In this document: positions 21,562 to 32,909 of the stretch, piece by piece
Numbering within the stretch: position 1 is the first letter of the stretch
Layout: each line of letters opens with the position of its first letter
From: Tricholoma matsutake
Lineage: Eukaryota; Basidiomycota; Agaricomycetes; Agaricales; Tricholomataceae
Length of the DNA stretch: 64,000 nt
Reading direction: 5' to 3'
Assembly: GCA_026075535.2 (NCBI GenBank)
Contig: AP026548.1
Coordinates: forward strand, 1 to 64,000
Notes under the pieces: generated by a model
What the model saw: only the letters and a program-made list of their open reading frames with translations
Database searches by the model: none
Told to the model about the DNA's origin: nothing
Program-made: the position numbers and the translations under genes

Positions 21562-24500
21562 AACAAGAGGTCCCGCTGATGACCCAAGGAAACGAGCATG
21601 ATAGCAGAGGAACGGTCCTTGGGTGTGAGAAGGCGTCATCCAAGGACAATGAAATGCCATTGAGTGCAAGGTTTACTGTAGAGAAGGAAGGCAAACTCTT
21701 ACTTACAGATGCGAATAGTAAACCAGACACCACCATGTACACCGCCCAAGCAGAATCTCATATTGTTGATCTGTATTGCATGGAGAGCAATGACAACAAA
21801 ACAAGAACACACTGTTCCAATACACGGTAAAATTACATCAACCACGAGGAGAAATCGTGAGGCTAAATAGCACATTCGATGATGGAGCCGTTGATCTCCG
21901 GACATTCCAAACTGTCAAGCACCACCTCGAAACACTGAGGAAGTCAAATCATATCATGCGTATGGTGGATGGTAGGCTGGTACCATCTGCTGGAACATGG
22001 ACAGGAAGTGTCACAGCAGCAGACATCTCGCATCAAGGTACCTTTGAAGTCTTCAATAGCAATGGGGCTTGGTCAGTGCTGTTTGGGAAACCCCTCCTGA
22101 AGAAGTTCAAAGCGGTGCACGATTATGACCTGGACATCATAAGGATCCCCAAGGATGGCAACTGGGTCATGCTACAGAACCAGCACAAGTCGGAAGGAAG
22201 AACCCAGTCACTGTTTCCAGCGAACGGTAATTCCGGTAATAACCAGGGCATAACTCCAAGGGGGATCTCTGCGCATCCCCCCCAAGAACACGAGAGTTAT
22301 CAAGAAACCAGAACTGAGGATCCAGAGGCACAGGACAGGCACATGCACCAGAATCTCACAACACCACAAACTCAACACCCACTCATGCAGGATGGAAACA
22401 AGAGACATACAAAAGTGGAATGTGCCCAGTGGCAAGTAGCCAACGGCTTGCATGAAAGGAGGTCTCGGGCAGAATGCACATCAGCAAAGCGCAAGAGATT
22501 AGGGAAATCACTACAGAAAGATAAATGACTAACTGCCCAGCTTTCATCCTCCACCGAAATACCTCTTACTAATAATATACCCAACAGCCCAGACCCCAAA
22601 CCAAGCGAAGGCAACATATGGAACATCGGCTCAGAAGAACATGACATCAATACTGGCACAGAGCAAAAAATACTTGCCGGGGACCGAGACAAAGCGGTGT
22701 TCACCCAGTCATCAGATCCATTTAAAGTTGAGCATGTGAACGCAGTGCTCTCAGAACTAACTATAGGTGATGATTTAACTGAAAAACAACGCATAAGCAT
22801 CGATAACCTACTCCGCGAGTTCGCTGACTGCTTTGCACTATCCATGAGCGAGGTAATGGTAGTAGCAGGAGCCACACACAAACTACACATACCCAATGGC
22901 ACAACATTTAAAAAGAAGGTAAATCAACGTCCTCTCAGTGGCCCTCAAAAGGAATACTTCAATGGTGTGCTCGACAAAATGCTAGAGGCAGGTATAATTG
23001 ACCCAATCAGCCACAGTGCAGTCAAGTGTTGCAGTGCAACTACCTTGGCAAAGAAAGCACATGAAGGCATAGGTCTAAACTTAGAAGAACTGCAACACCA
23101 GGTCAATGATGAATGCATCACCGCCGGAATACCTTCAGCCTTCAAAAACTCCCACCGAGAAATTCTGAATGGCCAGACATGGTACCAGAAGAAACACAAA
23201 CTAAGTGGCAAGTGTGCCAGGACTTTGCCGAACTGAACAAAGTAACACAGGTACCACCTATGCCCCAAGGAGACATACGGGCCAGGCAACAGCGCCTGAG
23301 TGGCCACCAATGGGTAAATACATCCGACTTTGCAGCAGGATTCTATGCTTGCAAAATCAGCCCAGAGGACCAACCATACGTATGCTTCTATGTGGAAGGA
23401 AGGGGGTACTTCTGTTACAAGTGCATGCCCTTCGGATTAACAGGTGCACCCTCTACCTTTGCAGAAATGACAGCTCAAGCACTTGGCGACCTCATAGGTA
23501 TACTTTTTGAACTGTTTGTAGACGATGGTGGAATGGCCGGAGATGATTTTGAAGAAACATTGGCCAACATTTGAACATTGCTAACCAAGGTAAGAGAAAA
23601 AGGGCTCTCTCTATCAGCTGCCAAATCAAAGGCTATGCAGCCTTGGCCCAACCCCTCACCGACCTAGCCAGAGGCCTCAACCTTCCAAAGGGAAAGGGTA
23701 AAGCAGCATATCGACACGCCATGAAAGGGCACTTGCTGGCAGGCCTATGGAAGGAAGAACATGAAAAAGCCTTCCTGGGACTGAAAATTGCCTTAACCAA
23801 TGAACCAGTTTTGAAAGGACCAAAATTCGATGGAACACCTTTCATTGTTACCACGGATGGTTGCAAATATGGTTTTGCAGGCATGCTGTCACAAAGACAT
23901 ACTATGGTCTCACCAAATGGAAAGGACATCACACATATACATCCAGTCGCATTTGGCAGTAAACAAACATCTGAGACAGAAGAGAAGTACAAACCATACT
24001 TACTAGAATTTGCTGCACTGAAGTTCTCTTTAGACAAATTCTCCGACCTTATATGGGGCTACCCAGTGGAACTAGAAACAGACTGTCAGGCACTCAGAGA
24101 CCACCTGCTAAATGACAAACTCAACTCCACCCATGCTCATTGGAGGGACGGCATGTTAGCCCACCAAATCATGGACGTATGACACCAACCTGGCCGCCTA
24201 AACCCTGTAGCAGATGGTATCAGCAGGAAATATGTGAATCTACCCAAGGAAGAAAATGATGGTCACACATGGACAGTAAGTGAAGATTGGGAAGCACGAA
24301 TGGGCATTCAGAATGACATATTCCAAATTGAGTCACCACTCATTTATGATGCTCTCACAACCCAGTTCGCTAATGAAAAAGTATTCCTAAATGTTATAGA
24401 GGCACTGGCTGAACTAGATCATGGGAGGAGTATTAAGGAATGGAAGAAAGCTAAGCACCGGGCAGAAGGGTATGTAATCCAAGATGGTAAGCTTTGGAGG

Positions 24501-25819
24501 ATTGGCAACACCATATCTACACGGGCAAAACCACGAGTAGAATGTGTACCACAATCGGAGGCAGTCACACTAGCATGGGAGGTACACCGGAGCCAAGGAC
24601 ATTTCCACCGAGATAATGTGAAGATCACACTAATGGACAAGATAGCCAGCCCACATCTAGACCAATCCATCACCAAGGCAATCATGGATTGTGGTAAGTG
24701 CAAAGGACATGGTCCAAAACACTTACATTCACTACTAGAGCCCATAATGCGGTGACACCCATTTGAACTGCTTGTGGGAGACACACTGTCAATGCTGAAA
24801 GGAAAAGGGGGTTTCACAAAAATTGCATTATATGCAGACGTCTACTCGCAACATGTTTGGGCAGATAAACTCAAGACGGCTGCAACAGCTGCAACCACAT
24901 GCAGAACATTCAACAACATTTGTACCACGTTCACAGCACCTGAAGCCCTCATGGTTGACAGAGGACCTGAGTTTGACAACAATGCTGTTCATGAAGCATG
25001 CACCACACGTAAGGTTGAGTTGCAGATCGTCCCAGGATATTCCCCCTGGATCAATGGCCTCATAGAAGGGATGAATGCAAAATTGTTGGGGAGATTGAAG
25101 AGGCTATGCTCACCCGATCTAGGGGAAGATGAATGCAATGCAAAGGACCTACCAGCTTCATGGCCTGACCACCTTGAGGAAGCCATTGAATCCCTTAATA
25201 ATTGCATACTGCCAAATCTCAAATTCTCACCAAATGAACTTCTTCTAGGCATCGTGATCAACACAAAGCACACTCCAGTGGACCGAGCAGAACAGGAAGT
25301 GTCAACTGGTGAAGTGGGGGTCCAGATGGCATACATGGAACAGCAGCGATTAGATGGGTACGAGCACATATTATCTCATGCCCATAAACAGAAGCTGGCG
25401 TTCGACAGGAGACTATTAGCCCTGCTCCAAGAGAGGTCATATTCAAAGCAGGACAACTTGTACAGGTATACAGGAGTGACCTGGACTTCATATTTAAGGT
25501 AGAAAGGAAGATGGAGCCTAGGTGGTCAGCACCATGCTGAGTAACAAGCAGGGACTGCAATTCTTACAAGTTGGAGACTCTCGAAGGATTACCTATTAGC
25601 AACAGGTTCTCCTCCAGGCGACTACGAAGGTTCATTCCACATAGCGGCACAGTGCTACATGAAGTTCAAGCAGAGATTGAAAAGCTGCGGAGTAAGCAGG
25701 AAGCCAAAGACGACATTGTGCAAGGGGTAGAAGGAAGACAGGTGATTGATGATGATAGCAAGACAGATTGGGAGGATATAGAGCATGGAGCAGAGCACAA
25801 ACCATCAACCCTGAGCTGA
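21562..25819 (+). pseudogene. pol: Pol of element A (PR-RT-RH-IN)
   Basis: A protease-like block has FDDGAVD near 21875 and FGKPLLKKFKAVHDY. RT is at about 22900-23640: the polymerase motif is FVDDGGMAG (23515), preceded by CMPFGLTGAPSTF. RT joins SLSAAKS directly to a region resembling KGYAALAQPLTDL, implying loss of roughly 60-70 residues. RNase H is at about 23800-24230 (VTTDGCKYGFAGMLSQ, ETDCQALRDHL). Integrase is at about 24500-25300 (HRSQGHFHRDNV, CGKCKGHG, VDRGPEFDNN), followed by a C-terminal RWSAP-type region to 25819. TGA stops at 22526, 23572, 24180 and 24753 fall where Arg is expected. Frameshifts lie near 21830 and 23190. Confidence 0.85.
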
Positions 25820-25930
25820 GTTCAGCAATGGCCCTGGCTGCTGACTAACACCGATCATTTTAAGCCCGACTCCCTATATATTAGAGGCCCTAGATCACTT
25901 CAACCACCTCGCCAACCCACACTCAGTCTA

Positions 25931-26254
25931 ATGAATGCGAGAGCCTTGAATAACGGATGGTTTTCCGGATATACCCTATTCTTCATTGTCATGGTGTTCC
26001 TCAGCCCTTTCATCCTAACATCAAAACAACTACAACCAGACCCTGAATACGACGATATTGAACTGGGGGAGTTACCCAGTTTTGTCAACCCAGAGCTAGT
26101 TCAAGAATGACTTGCTATCCCAATACCACCCGACATTGACTTCCTGCCGGCTGCTCATTTACAGCCTTCACAAGATGCACACCCAGTAACCCTGACCGAT
26201 CCAAGAGCCGACTATGATAATGGACAAGGTCCCAGAAGGTACCTGTGGCCCTAA
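25931..26254 (+). pseudogene. Small membrane-protein ORF 3' of pol in element A
   Basis: ATG 25931 opens a frame of 107 residues ending at TAA 26252, with one internal TGA at codon 60 (26108-26110). Residues ~10-29 (WFSGYTLFFIVMVFLSPFIL) form one clear transmembrane helix, preceded by a short basic N terminus (MNARALNNG). The rest is acidic and proline-rich (EYDDIELGELPSF). Its position between integrase and the 3' LTR is where some LTR elements carry env-like or accessory genes, but no similarity to any envelope protein is claimed. The function is unknown. Confidence 0.5.
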
Positions 26255-26290
26255 ACACCATTTCTATGTTGGGCCTTTAGGGGGAGCAAT

Positions 26291-26719
26291 TGTCATGGAC
26301 ATGCCTCCTGGGGTACATGGGCCAAGGTGAGGGTAAGGCATTGGTGCCTTGTACATACATAATTCTCTTTTCCTTCCCTGAGTTGAGATCGCAATGAGGG
26401 CATTGCTATTGTGTAGGGGGGTACATGTAGCTGTGGCAGTAGTGCTCATAGCAGAGTCCATAGCAGAGCCGTGCCAGAGTCTGGCATTCCCCTTAGTGGT
26501 CACATGACCTCATAGATAGACACGCGCATGTGGTAGACAGAGAATCATCTTTGCTTGTCCGCGTACATGACCTCGTAGATAGACATGTGCATGTGGTAGA
26601 CAGAGAATCATCTTTGCTTGTCCGCGTCCTTTCCGACTCGCGTCTAGTAGTAGACGCGAGCCCTGTCCAAACCATCTCGTCTAGTAGTAGACAAGACCCT
26701 GAGAGACCGCATGACTCCA
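26291..26719 (+). repeat. 3' LTR of element A
   Basis: It starts TGTCATGG right after the purine tract AGGGGGAGCAAT and ends GACTCCA. From 26426 it matches the 5' LTR. It contains a ~63-bp tandem duplication (ATAGATAGACACGCGCATGT and onward at about 26513 and 26576) absent from the 5' copy. Two hairpins, CTCGCGTCTA-GTAG-TAGACGCGAG and a related one, are conserved. Confidence 0.8.
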
Positions 26720-27527
26720 GTGCTGAGCTCACTTGTTGCCATCTCCACCCCCCACATCCACCTCCTCCACAACCTACCCCCACACCCTCTATTGCCCTGC
26801 CCTGCCCCTGCCCCACATAAATGCTCAATATGTCCACTTCAAATGGGAACCCCCACTGCCCCCCCCCCACACACACACACACATTGCCATTGCCAGGGCA
26901 ATCTCCCCATTGAACACCCTCTTCCCCTTTGGCCTATCCTCATCTCCATCCCCATCCCCATTCATCACAGCACCCAGACTAGCATGCTGGAGGCATCAGC
27001 ATTGTTGCCAGTGATGTTCTGCAGCTGGCTCAAGAGGCGGTTGAAGTTGGGAGTGGGAGAATCAGAGGAGAGGTGGTGTTTGTGGGTAGAGTTGGCACAA
27101 GAGACAGAGGTGGAGGGTAGGAGGGAGGATTTGTAGCTTCTGGAGCCACTGGGACAGCACTTGCTTGGGAGACCTGGTGGGAGATCATGGGGAAGTGGGG
27201 GCTGGGCATGTGGAGGACAGGGTATCGTGTGTTCTGGTGATTGTGGAGAGGTGTATGGAGGGCTGGAGGGCGAGTTGGATTGGGTTGGGTTATGTAGATG
27301 GGCAGAGGATTGGCTTGCCAGTTTGTGTGCACAAGTTAGGCTAGAGCCTGCATGTAAGCCACCACATAAAGGAATATTGGGGAGGGTAGTTGTGTTTCTT
27401 GTGGGCATCGCTGTAGGTGATAGAGGGGACGGTGCTCCACAGGTATGATGACCATTGATTAGGGAGAGCATGGGGCAGAAAGAAAGCGGCGATAGTGGCA
27501 ATGGAGACAATACACTGGGCATGTGGT
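26720..27527. other. No supported gene; proline-rich open frames
   Basis: C-rich sequence with (CA)n at about 26870-26881. Long open frames on the minus strand (up to 27594) encode only Pro/Ser/Thr-rich composition, likely a by-product of base composition. Confidence 0.4.
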
Positions 27528-28008
27528 GTCTGTTCAACTGAACACTATTGACCCAGCAGATTCTTTGCAACACGTGACTTTTGGAAAATGCCATTGCTGG
27601 AATTTATGCAGATTTTCAGCAAGCATTTGCTTGAGCGTTGTAGCCTTTTTACATAATACAGTTTTCACATTGATACTGAGACTGTAGGAGACAGTCAGAC
27701 TCCAAAGCATGGTAAAAGGTTTTCAGACCACAACTTCAATGCACTATCATATTACTGCGTGACTGGCAATTGGTCATGTTTGTACTTTGATTTATTTTGA
27801 ATGGGAGATCTTTTGCAAGCCATTCTTCGACAACCATGCCACATTTTGGCATGATTCTGTAGTCTATCTTATGGTACTAACTGAGCTCTAGAGCTCCACA
27901 CAACATTTTTATTTTTTAGTTGATCTGTGGAAATTAGGTTGACCCCTGCCAATTATTTGTGTGCATTAAGACTATAGGTCTTTAACTCAGCCTCAGCTTC
28001 ATGTGTTT

Positions 28009-28259
28009 ACAGTTGGAGGCTTTCCAACTGTATCAGTATCGCACTAGGAGACTTTCCTAGTGTATCGGGCTTCCTGCCTTCACTTGGGTACTTCCACAAG
28101 TAGTCACGGCTATCCGTACTCAGAGGCTTTCTGACTAGACTGTTTGTTCGTGTATCACAGTTGGAGGCTTTCCAACTGTCGAGTTCGGGTTATCACAGCT
28201 AGGGGCTTCCTAAGCTGTCGAGTTCAAGTGTATCACAACTAAGGGACTTCCTTAGTTGT
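28009..28259 (+). repeat. Array of seven hairpins with a shared loop
   Basis: Seven stem-loops follow one another. Perfect ones are ACAGTTGGA-GGCTT-TCCAACTGT (28009 and 28157), CACTAGGA-GACTT-TCCTAGTG (28042) and ACAACTAAGG-GACTT-CCTTAGTTGT (28235). Imperfect ones lie near 28082, 28119 and 28196. Stems differ in sequence but stay paired; the loop is GGCTT or GACTT; spacers repeat GTATC and TGTCGAGTT. Three more hairpins follow at about 28413-28500 (CCTCATG..CATGAGG, GACATGCTGC..GCAGCATGTC, GGTCCG..CGGACC). Confidence 0.8.
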
Positions 28260-28651
28260 CGAGTGTTCTGGTTGAGTCTAAGACCGTTGGTTGAATTAGG
28301 TCAAGCTGGAGAATACACAGAGTGTAGCTACAGCTTATATACTGTTCCAGGACTATCTATCGTCCAATCAGAAGGTGAGGTAAATATAGACAAGAACAAT
28401 AGAAACAGTAGGCCTCATGCCTCGCATGAGGTGTCCGATGTCAAGGACATGCTGCAGCGCAGCATGTCGATTGTGAGGGTCCGACATCACGGACCTCATG
28501 TAAAGGGGTTGTCATACCACGATGTGTGTGGGAGTGGATTTGGGTGCATGGAGTCGCCATGTGTCAAGGTGTCTTCTGTCAGAAGTGAGTTGAATCGAAC
28601 AAGAAAAAATGAAGTGCCCAGTCTTGCGGGTCCAGATAACAAATTGTAACA

Positions 28652-28796
28652 GTGTGTGCAAACAATATCTCAAGAACTAGTGACTCACAACCTCAATTAT
28701 TTGCAGGGGACATCCTCACCTAGATTACCCTTGACAGTGTACCACTCTCAGCTTGTTTTTCTGACCATTAGTTCTTGAGATATTGTTTGCACACAC
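28652..28796. repeat. 145-bp inverted-repeat unit
   Basis: Arms of 28 bp (28652-28679 starting GTGTGTGCAAACAATATC, and 28769-28796) are perfect complements around an 89-bp centre. The unit abuts the inner end of the right arm of the Mutator-like element. It may be a small nested MITE; no clear target duplication. Confidence 0.7.
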
Positions 28797-29229
28797 ACAT
28801 AATTGGCAAGGGTCAACCTAATTTTCACAGATCAACTAAAAAATAAAAATGTTGTGTGGAGCTCTAGAGCTCAGTTAGTAACATAAGATAGACTACAGAA
28901 TCATGCCAAAATGTGGCATGGTTGTTGAGGAATGGCTTGCAGAAGATCTCCCCTTCGAAATCAATCAAGGTACAAACATGACCAAATTTACAAGTTTTTC
29001 CAGTCGCACAGTAATATGATAGTGCATTGAAATTGTGGTCTGAAAACCTTTTACCATGCTTTGGAGTCTGACTATCTCCTACAGTCTCAGTATCAATGTG
29101 AAAACTGTATTATGTAAGAAGGCTACAACACTCAAGCAAACACTCGCCGAAAATCTGCATAAGTTCCAGCAACAGCATTTTCTGAAAGTCATGTGTTGTG
29201 AAGAATCTGCTGGGTCAATAGCGTTCAGT

Positions 29230-29491
29230 CACTGGCTGCACCACAAGATACTTCTGGGGAGGTATCATGTCAGTATTGTAGAAGTATTCTTAATACTGTC
29301 TTCATACTCACCAAGAGGTATTTTGCCAGTATTCATACCAATCTAAGATACTAGTTGAGTACCTTCAGTACTGTCAAAATATGATATGATACTGTCAAAA
29401 TACTTCTGGCAAAGTCTGTTGACAATATTAGGAATACTGTCAGGGTACTTCCACAGTACCTCTCCAGCAGTATTGTGCCTTGCACCCAGTG
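29230..29491. mobile_element. CACTA-type MITE, copy 2 (inverted)
   Basis: It starts CACTGGCTGCACCACAAGAT and ends GCCTTGCACCCAGTG: the reverse complement of the copy at 15644-15905, and the same length (262 bp). CAGT lies on both sides (29226-29229, 29492-29495). It was inserted at the right tip of the Mutator-like element. Confidence 0.85.
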
Positions 29492-29495
29492 CAGT

Positions 29496-30157
29496 GCCTG
29501 TTCATGCCACAATTGGGTTTCGTATTGGAGAATAGTGCAGCTTTGAGGAACGTATTACATGTCGGGGGTTTTGTGGCGCTGGCAAATAGCATCGACATGG
29601 TTGATACAGGGAAACAGGACGAGGAAGGTGTTTCATCGACGGTTGTGCTGTGAGAGAAGAATGCATTAGTGCAAAAAAAATAGCGATAGACGACAATGCC
29701 CAACCTGGGATAGGTTACTAGGTAGGGTAAGATTAAGAGAACATTTTTCGAGGAAATCGGGGCTGCATTGTGGTAAGGATGGAGGAGTGCGGCATTGTGA
29801 AGGGGTCCGGAGGAAGAGACGGTAGGCATTTGTGAAGGAGATTTCATGCGAAGAAATAGACGGGCCCAGAGAAAGTGAGGCGGTGATCCATTCAAGGCTG
29901 GTGGGCACCGAGGGCGAACGACCATTCCATTCTAGAAGAAAATCAAGGGCAGCGAAGCTAAATGGTAAGAAGGGAAGATATCAGAATACAGAATGCCAAT
30001 CGCAGAGATACATTACGATGAACACATGTCAGTGCGGCCGCGAAGCGCGCTTCGCTACATATGTTATGAAGTTTCCATGGCTTGGATGACCGATTTCTCA
30101 TCACGTGGCGTTCAATTGTTTATTTCTCGCACTGTAGTGCCACTCGATCCACTTCTA
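29496..30157. other. Upstream region of the CRN-kinase gene
   Basis: CpG content rises sharply here. A minus-strand open frame (29440-29925) overlaps the MITE and has no recognised domain. The stretch probably includes the promoter of the gene starting at 30158, but no specific motif can be defended. Confidence 0.35.
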
Positions 30158-32390
30158 ATGTCAACGATCATCAGCCTTAATTGTTGCGTCTTCGGCGACG
30201 ATCCCTCTCGCGTATTTTCCGTAGACATTGATAAAAACAAGAAGGTCTCGGTGCTAAGGGATGCCATCCAAGCGAAGAAGAAGCCTGCATTCGATTCCAT
30301 TACTGCCGACAGACTCGATCTATGGAACGCTAACAACATTCCAACGGACGGAGACAAACGGGATTTCCAAACGAAACTGAACTGGATAGTGGCAAATGAG
30401 GATTCATTGAGAGGCGCGAAGAAGCTCAGTTCTGTGTTTGGGAGTCTGGAAGAGGAAGCACTACATGTGATCGTCAAGGCGGGTGAGCATTCCTAGTTCC
30501 GTTTGTTTTATATGTTATCTAACACAGGATTTTGGCAAGCATCCGATGGGCCCCCATTATTCCAACTCAATTGCCTGCGGCTCGGCGACGATCCCTCCCG
30601 CGTATTTTCTGTAGATATAGATAAAAACAAGAAGGTCTCTATGCTAAGGAAGGCCATCAAAGATGAGAAGAAGTCTACATTCGATTCTATCGATGCCGAC
30701 AGACTCGATCTATGGAACGTTTCCATTGAAATCGATGATGATCTTTCAGAGAAACTTGCAGAGCGTCCTCACGAAAGGGCTTTACGTCCGACGGAAATTT
30801 TGTCCGATGTATTTCCAAACGGAACTCCTGCCGTCAACATCCTCCATATCGTCGTTTATGCGCCTCCTGGTACGTGCTTTGCCCCAGTGTTAATGATGGT
30901 GGGTATTCATTCGACGCTAGTTCAACGATTGAGCAGAGTCCCTCCATCTTCGTACAACGCTCCTGCCGGCACGGCTACGGTAGAAGGTCTACGGTCCACA
31001 TTCTTGAATAACTCACCTCAGAAGTCCCCTTCCGCCGGTGGGCAAACAGCGGACTTTTCCAGCCGTCAACATCGTGATACACATGCAATAGCGTGCAATC
31101 GCCCTTCCTCAGCCAGTGATGTAATACCAGTCACGCTTCTCCACCCCGTATTCGGCGAATTCATTGACGATTGCGATAACTACGAGCCAAACAAAAAGGA
31201 CCACGACGTCGTGCTCAAGTTGCAAACAGCCATGTCCCACATCTACGCAGACGAAAAATCCCGCGCAAACGCTATCCGCGATATCTTCGAATCGTACGGG
31301 ATATACCTCCGACCAACCAAGATTGGCAATTTCGAAACGGATGGAGATATGACCTCGGGACGATTCGTCACGCTTCTCGCGGAATTCAAGAACGATGTGG
31401 GATGGTCAGGTGCTGAACCGTACCTTCAAGCCGCGCTATATTATCTAGAGTTTACCCGGAAACTGGCTCCTAAATACTCGCAATCCTCGCTGCCGTGTCT
31501 GATTATGCTCGTTTTTGGTTCGTTCCCCTCAGCTGTCCTTGACTCCTTGTTTACTAAGCTCGAATTATATGCCAGGCCCCTACCTATGTTTCGCCGGTGC
31601 AGCTTGGAACAATCGCCCTAATCTACAGATCCTCTCAGTTCTACCATTTCATTTCCACTTTTCGGATACAAGGTTGAAGATGATGGCTGCGCGACAACTG
31701 GGAGCATCTACGAGAGCCATTAATTGTATCAAGCGTTTTTACGAGGACGAATATCACACCCGTAACCCACCTTCTCCAAACCAATCACAACCCCAGCCCA
31801 TGCAACTGTTCCCATATCCGACATCTTTCACATCACTTGTGGATTCGAAGAAACAAAGCTTTGTTTATCACTCTCACTTGGACAACAACAAACTCATTTT
31901 TCGCGCGAAACTGTGCGATGGCAGCTCTGACCTTTGTGTCAAATTTGTTCGTCAGTATTCAAAGGAGGTGCATGAATATTGTGCTTCGATTAATGCTGCG
32001 CCAAAGCTCCTGGGATTCGAGAGTATGCCTGGTGGATGGTATATGGTTGTGATGACTTTTATCGAAGGATATGACATGCTCCATGAATCTGAATCTCTCA
32101 TACAGACGGACAAGATTCGAGCTGTTATCGACCAGCTTCATCAACGTGGTTATGTGCATGGTGACATCCGGGACACAAATGTCATGGTTTCTTCTAATGG
32201 ACACGTCATTCTTCTTGATTTTGACTGGGCAGGGGAGAGTGGAAAGGTTCGATACCCAATGAACACTCATTATGGAGATGATCTATGGCGGCCTGAAGGA
32301 GCACGGGATGGCATGCTCATTACTTGTGAACACGACATCGAAATGATGGATGCTATGTCTGAAGCATTACAGAGGGATGCCAGATGTTGA
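30158..32390 (+). CDS. Crinkler-like protein: two CRN domains plus a kinase domain
   Basis: Model: exons 30158-30482, 30528-30869, 30921-31517 and 31576-32390, with GT..AG introns of 45, 51 and 58 bp. The total is 2079 nt, exactly 693 codons. The first intron removes an in-frame TAG. Residues ~1-108 and ~110-230 are two similar N-terminal Crinkler (CRN, ubiquitin-like) domains sharing GDDPSRVFSVDIDKNKKV and DRLDLWN. A variable linker follows, then a kinase-like region: GPYLCFAGAAW near the predicted lobe start, GYVHGDIRDTNVMV (catalytic loop Asp near residue 617) and ILLDFDWAG (DFG-like, near 634). CRN proteins are effectors in oomycetes and occur widely in fungi, where roles in competition or signalling are debated. 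The intact frame and retained CpG codons suggest a functional gene. No secretion signal was evident. Confidence 0.85.
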
Positions 32391-32617
32391 GTATGTAGAA
32401 ATTGATATATTTTGGCACTCAATTGTTGAGACTCGGACTTGAAGTTTAAAACTAGCGCTTTAACACTGGTTAGGACCGGTTATGGGGACCAGTACTACCT
32501 ACTAACTACTTCGTAGAGTATGTATTGTATGTAATCAAAAAAGAATAAAAACATCCATCCCCACGGCATAGTGGCTCATGGGGCTGGCAGTGGGTAGCTA
32601 ACCAGTGGTTAGTCATT

Positions 32618-32791
32618 TTGCTGTCGTCGAAATTGATCGCGGCAAGGATGTTGGGGCACTCAAGAAAGCCATCAAGGAAGAAAGTGGCATTTGATCGCAT
32701 CAACGCCAACAGCCTTGACATATGGAATGTCTCCATACCTATCGATGAAGACGCGAACCTTGATTCCTTGAAGCGCAAGTCAAGAACCTGA
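32618..32791 (+). pseudogene. Remnant of a third CRN domain
   Basis: FAVVEIDRGKDVGALKKAIKEE is followed, after a one-base frameshift, by KVAFDRINANSLDIWNVSIP and a TGA. This is the same order as in the two CRN domains just upstream. No start codon or downstream kinase is present. It lies about 230 bp after the kinase gene, indicating local duplication of CRN sequence. Confidence 0.75.
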
Positions 32792-32909
32792 GGCTACATT
32801 AGAAGAAGTCGTTGTGGCATTAAAGGTACTGCTTACCATTTGCGGAACTTAGGGCGCAGCCGATTTTTTTTCAAAAATTCTCAGGAGTTAGGTTCAAATA
32901 GTAATCGAC

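Larger units (their letters stand above)
19617..26719 (+). mobile_element. Ty3/gypsy LTR retrotransposon A
   Basis: Two LTR copies flank gag and pol remnants in the order protease, reverse transcriptase, RNase H, integrase (Ty3/gypsy order). A small extra ORF follows pol. A purine tract (TAGGGGGAGCAAT) precedes the 3' LTR. The 5' LTR lacks its first ~135 bp, so no target duplication can be checked. The element is inactive: it has at least eight TGA stops, frameshifts and an internal deletion in the RT region. Confidence 0.9.
27537..29495. mobile_element. Mutator-like element with ~440-bp inverted repeats
   Basis: ACTGAACACTATTGACCC at 27537 is mirrored by GGGTCAATAGCGTTCAGT ending at 29229. 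The two arms match over about 430-445 bp (27537-27967 and about 28787-29229). Flanking GTCTGTTCA (27528-27536) and GCCTGTTCA (29496-29504) differ at one base: a 9-bp duplication, as in Mutator-like elements. A CACTA MITE (29230-29491) sits exactly at the right end, so the 9-bp flank lies beyond it. No transposase is present; the ~820-bp centre carries hairpins. Confidence 0.8.

Noticed and set aside
26965..27594. Minus-strand proline-rich protein of 209 residues
   Set aside because: Composition-driven; it crosses the border of the Mutator-like element and has no domain or splice support.
28009..28259. CRISPR array
   Set aside because: Stems vary and loops are constant, with no identical direct repeats, no regular spacers and no cas genes; the genome is eukaryotic.
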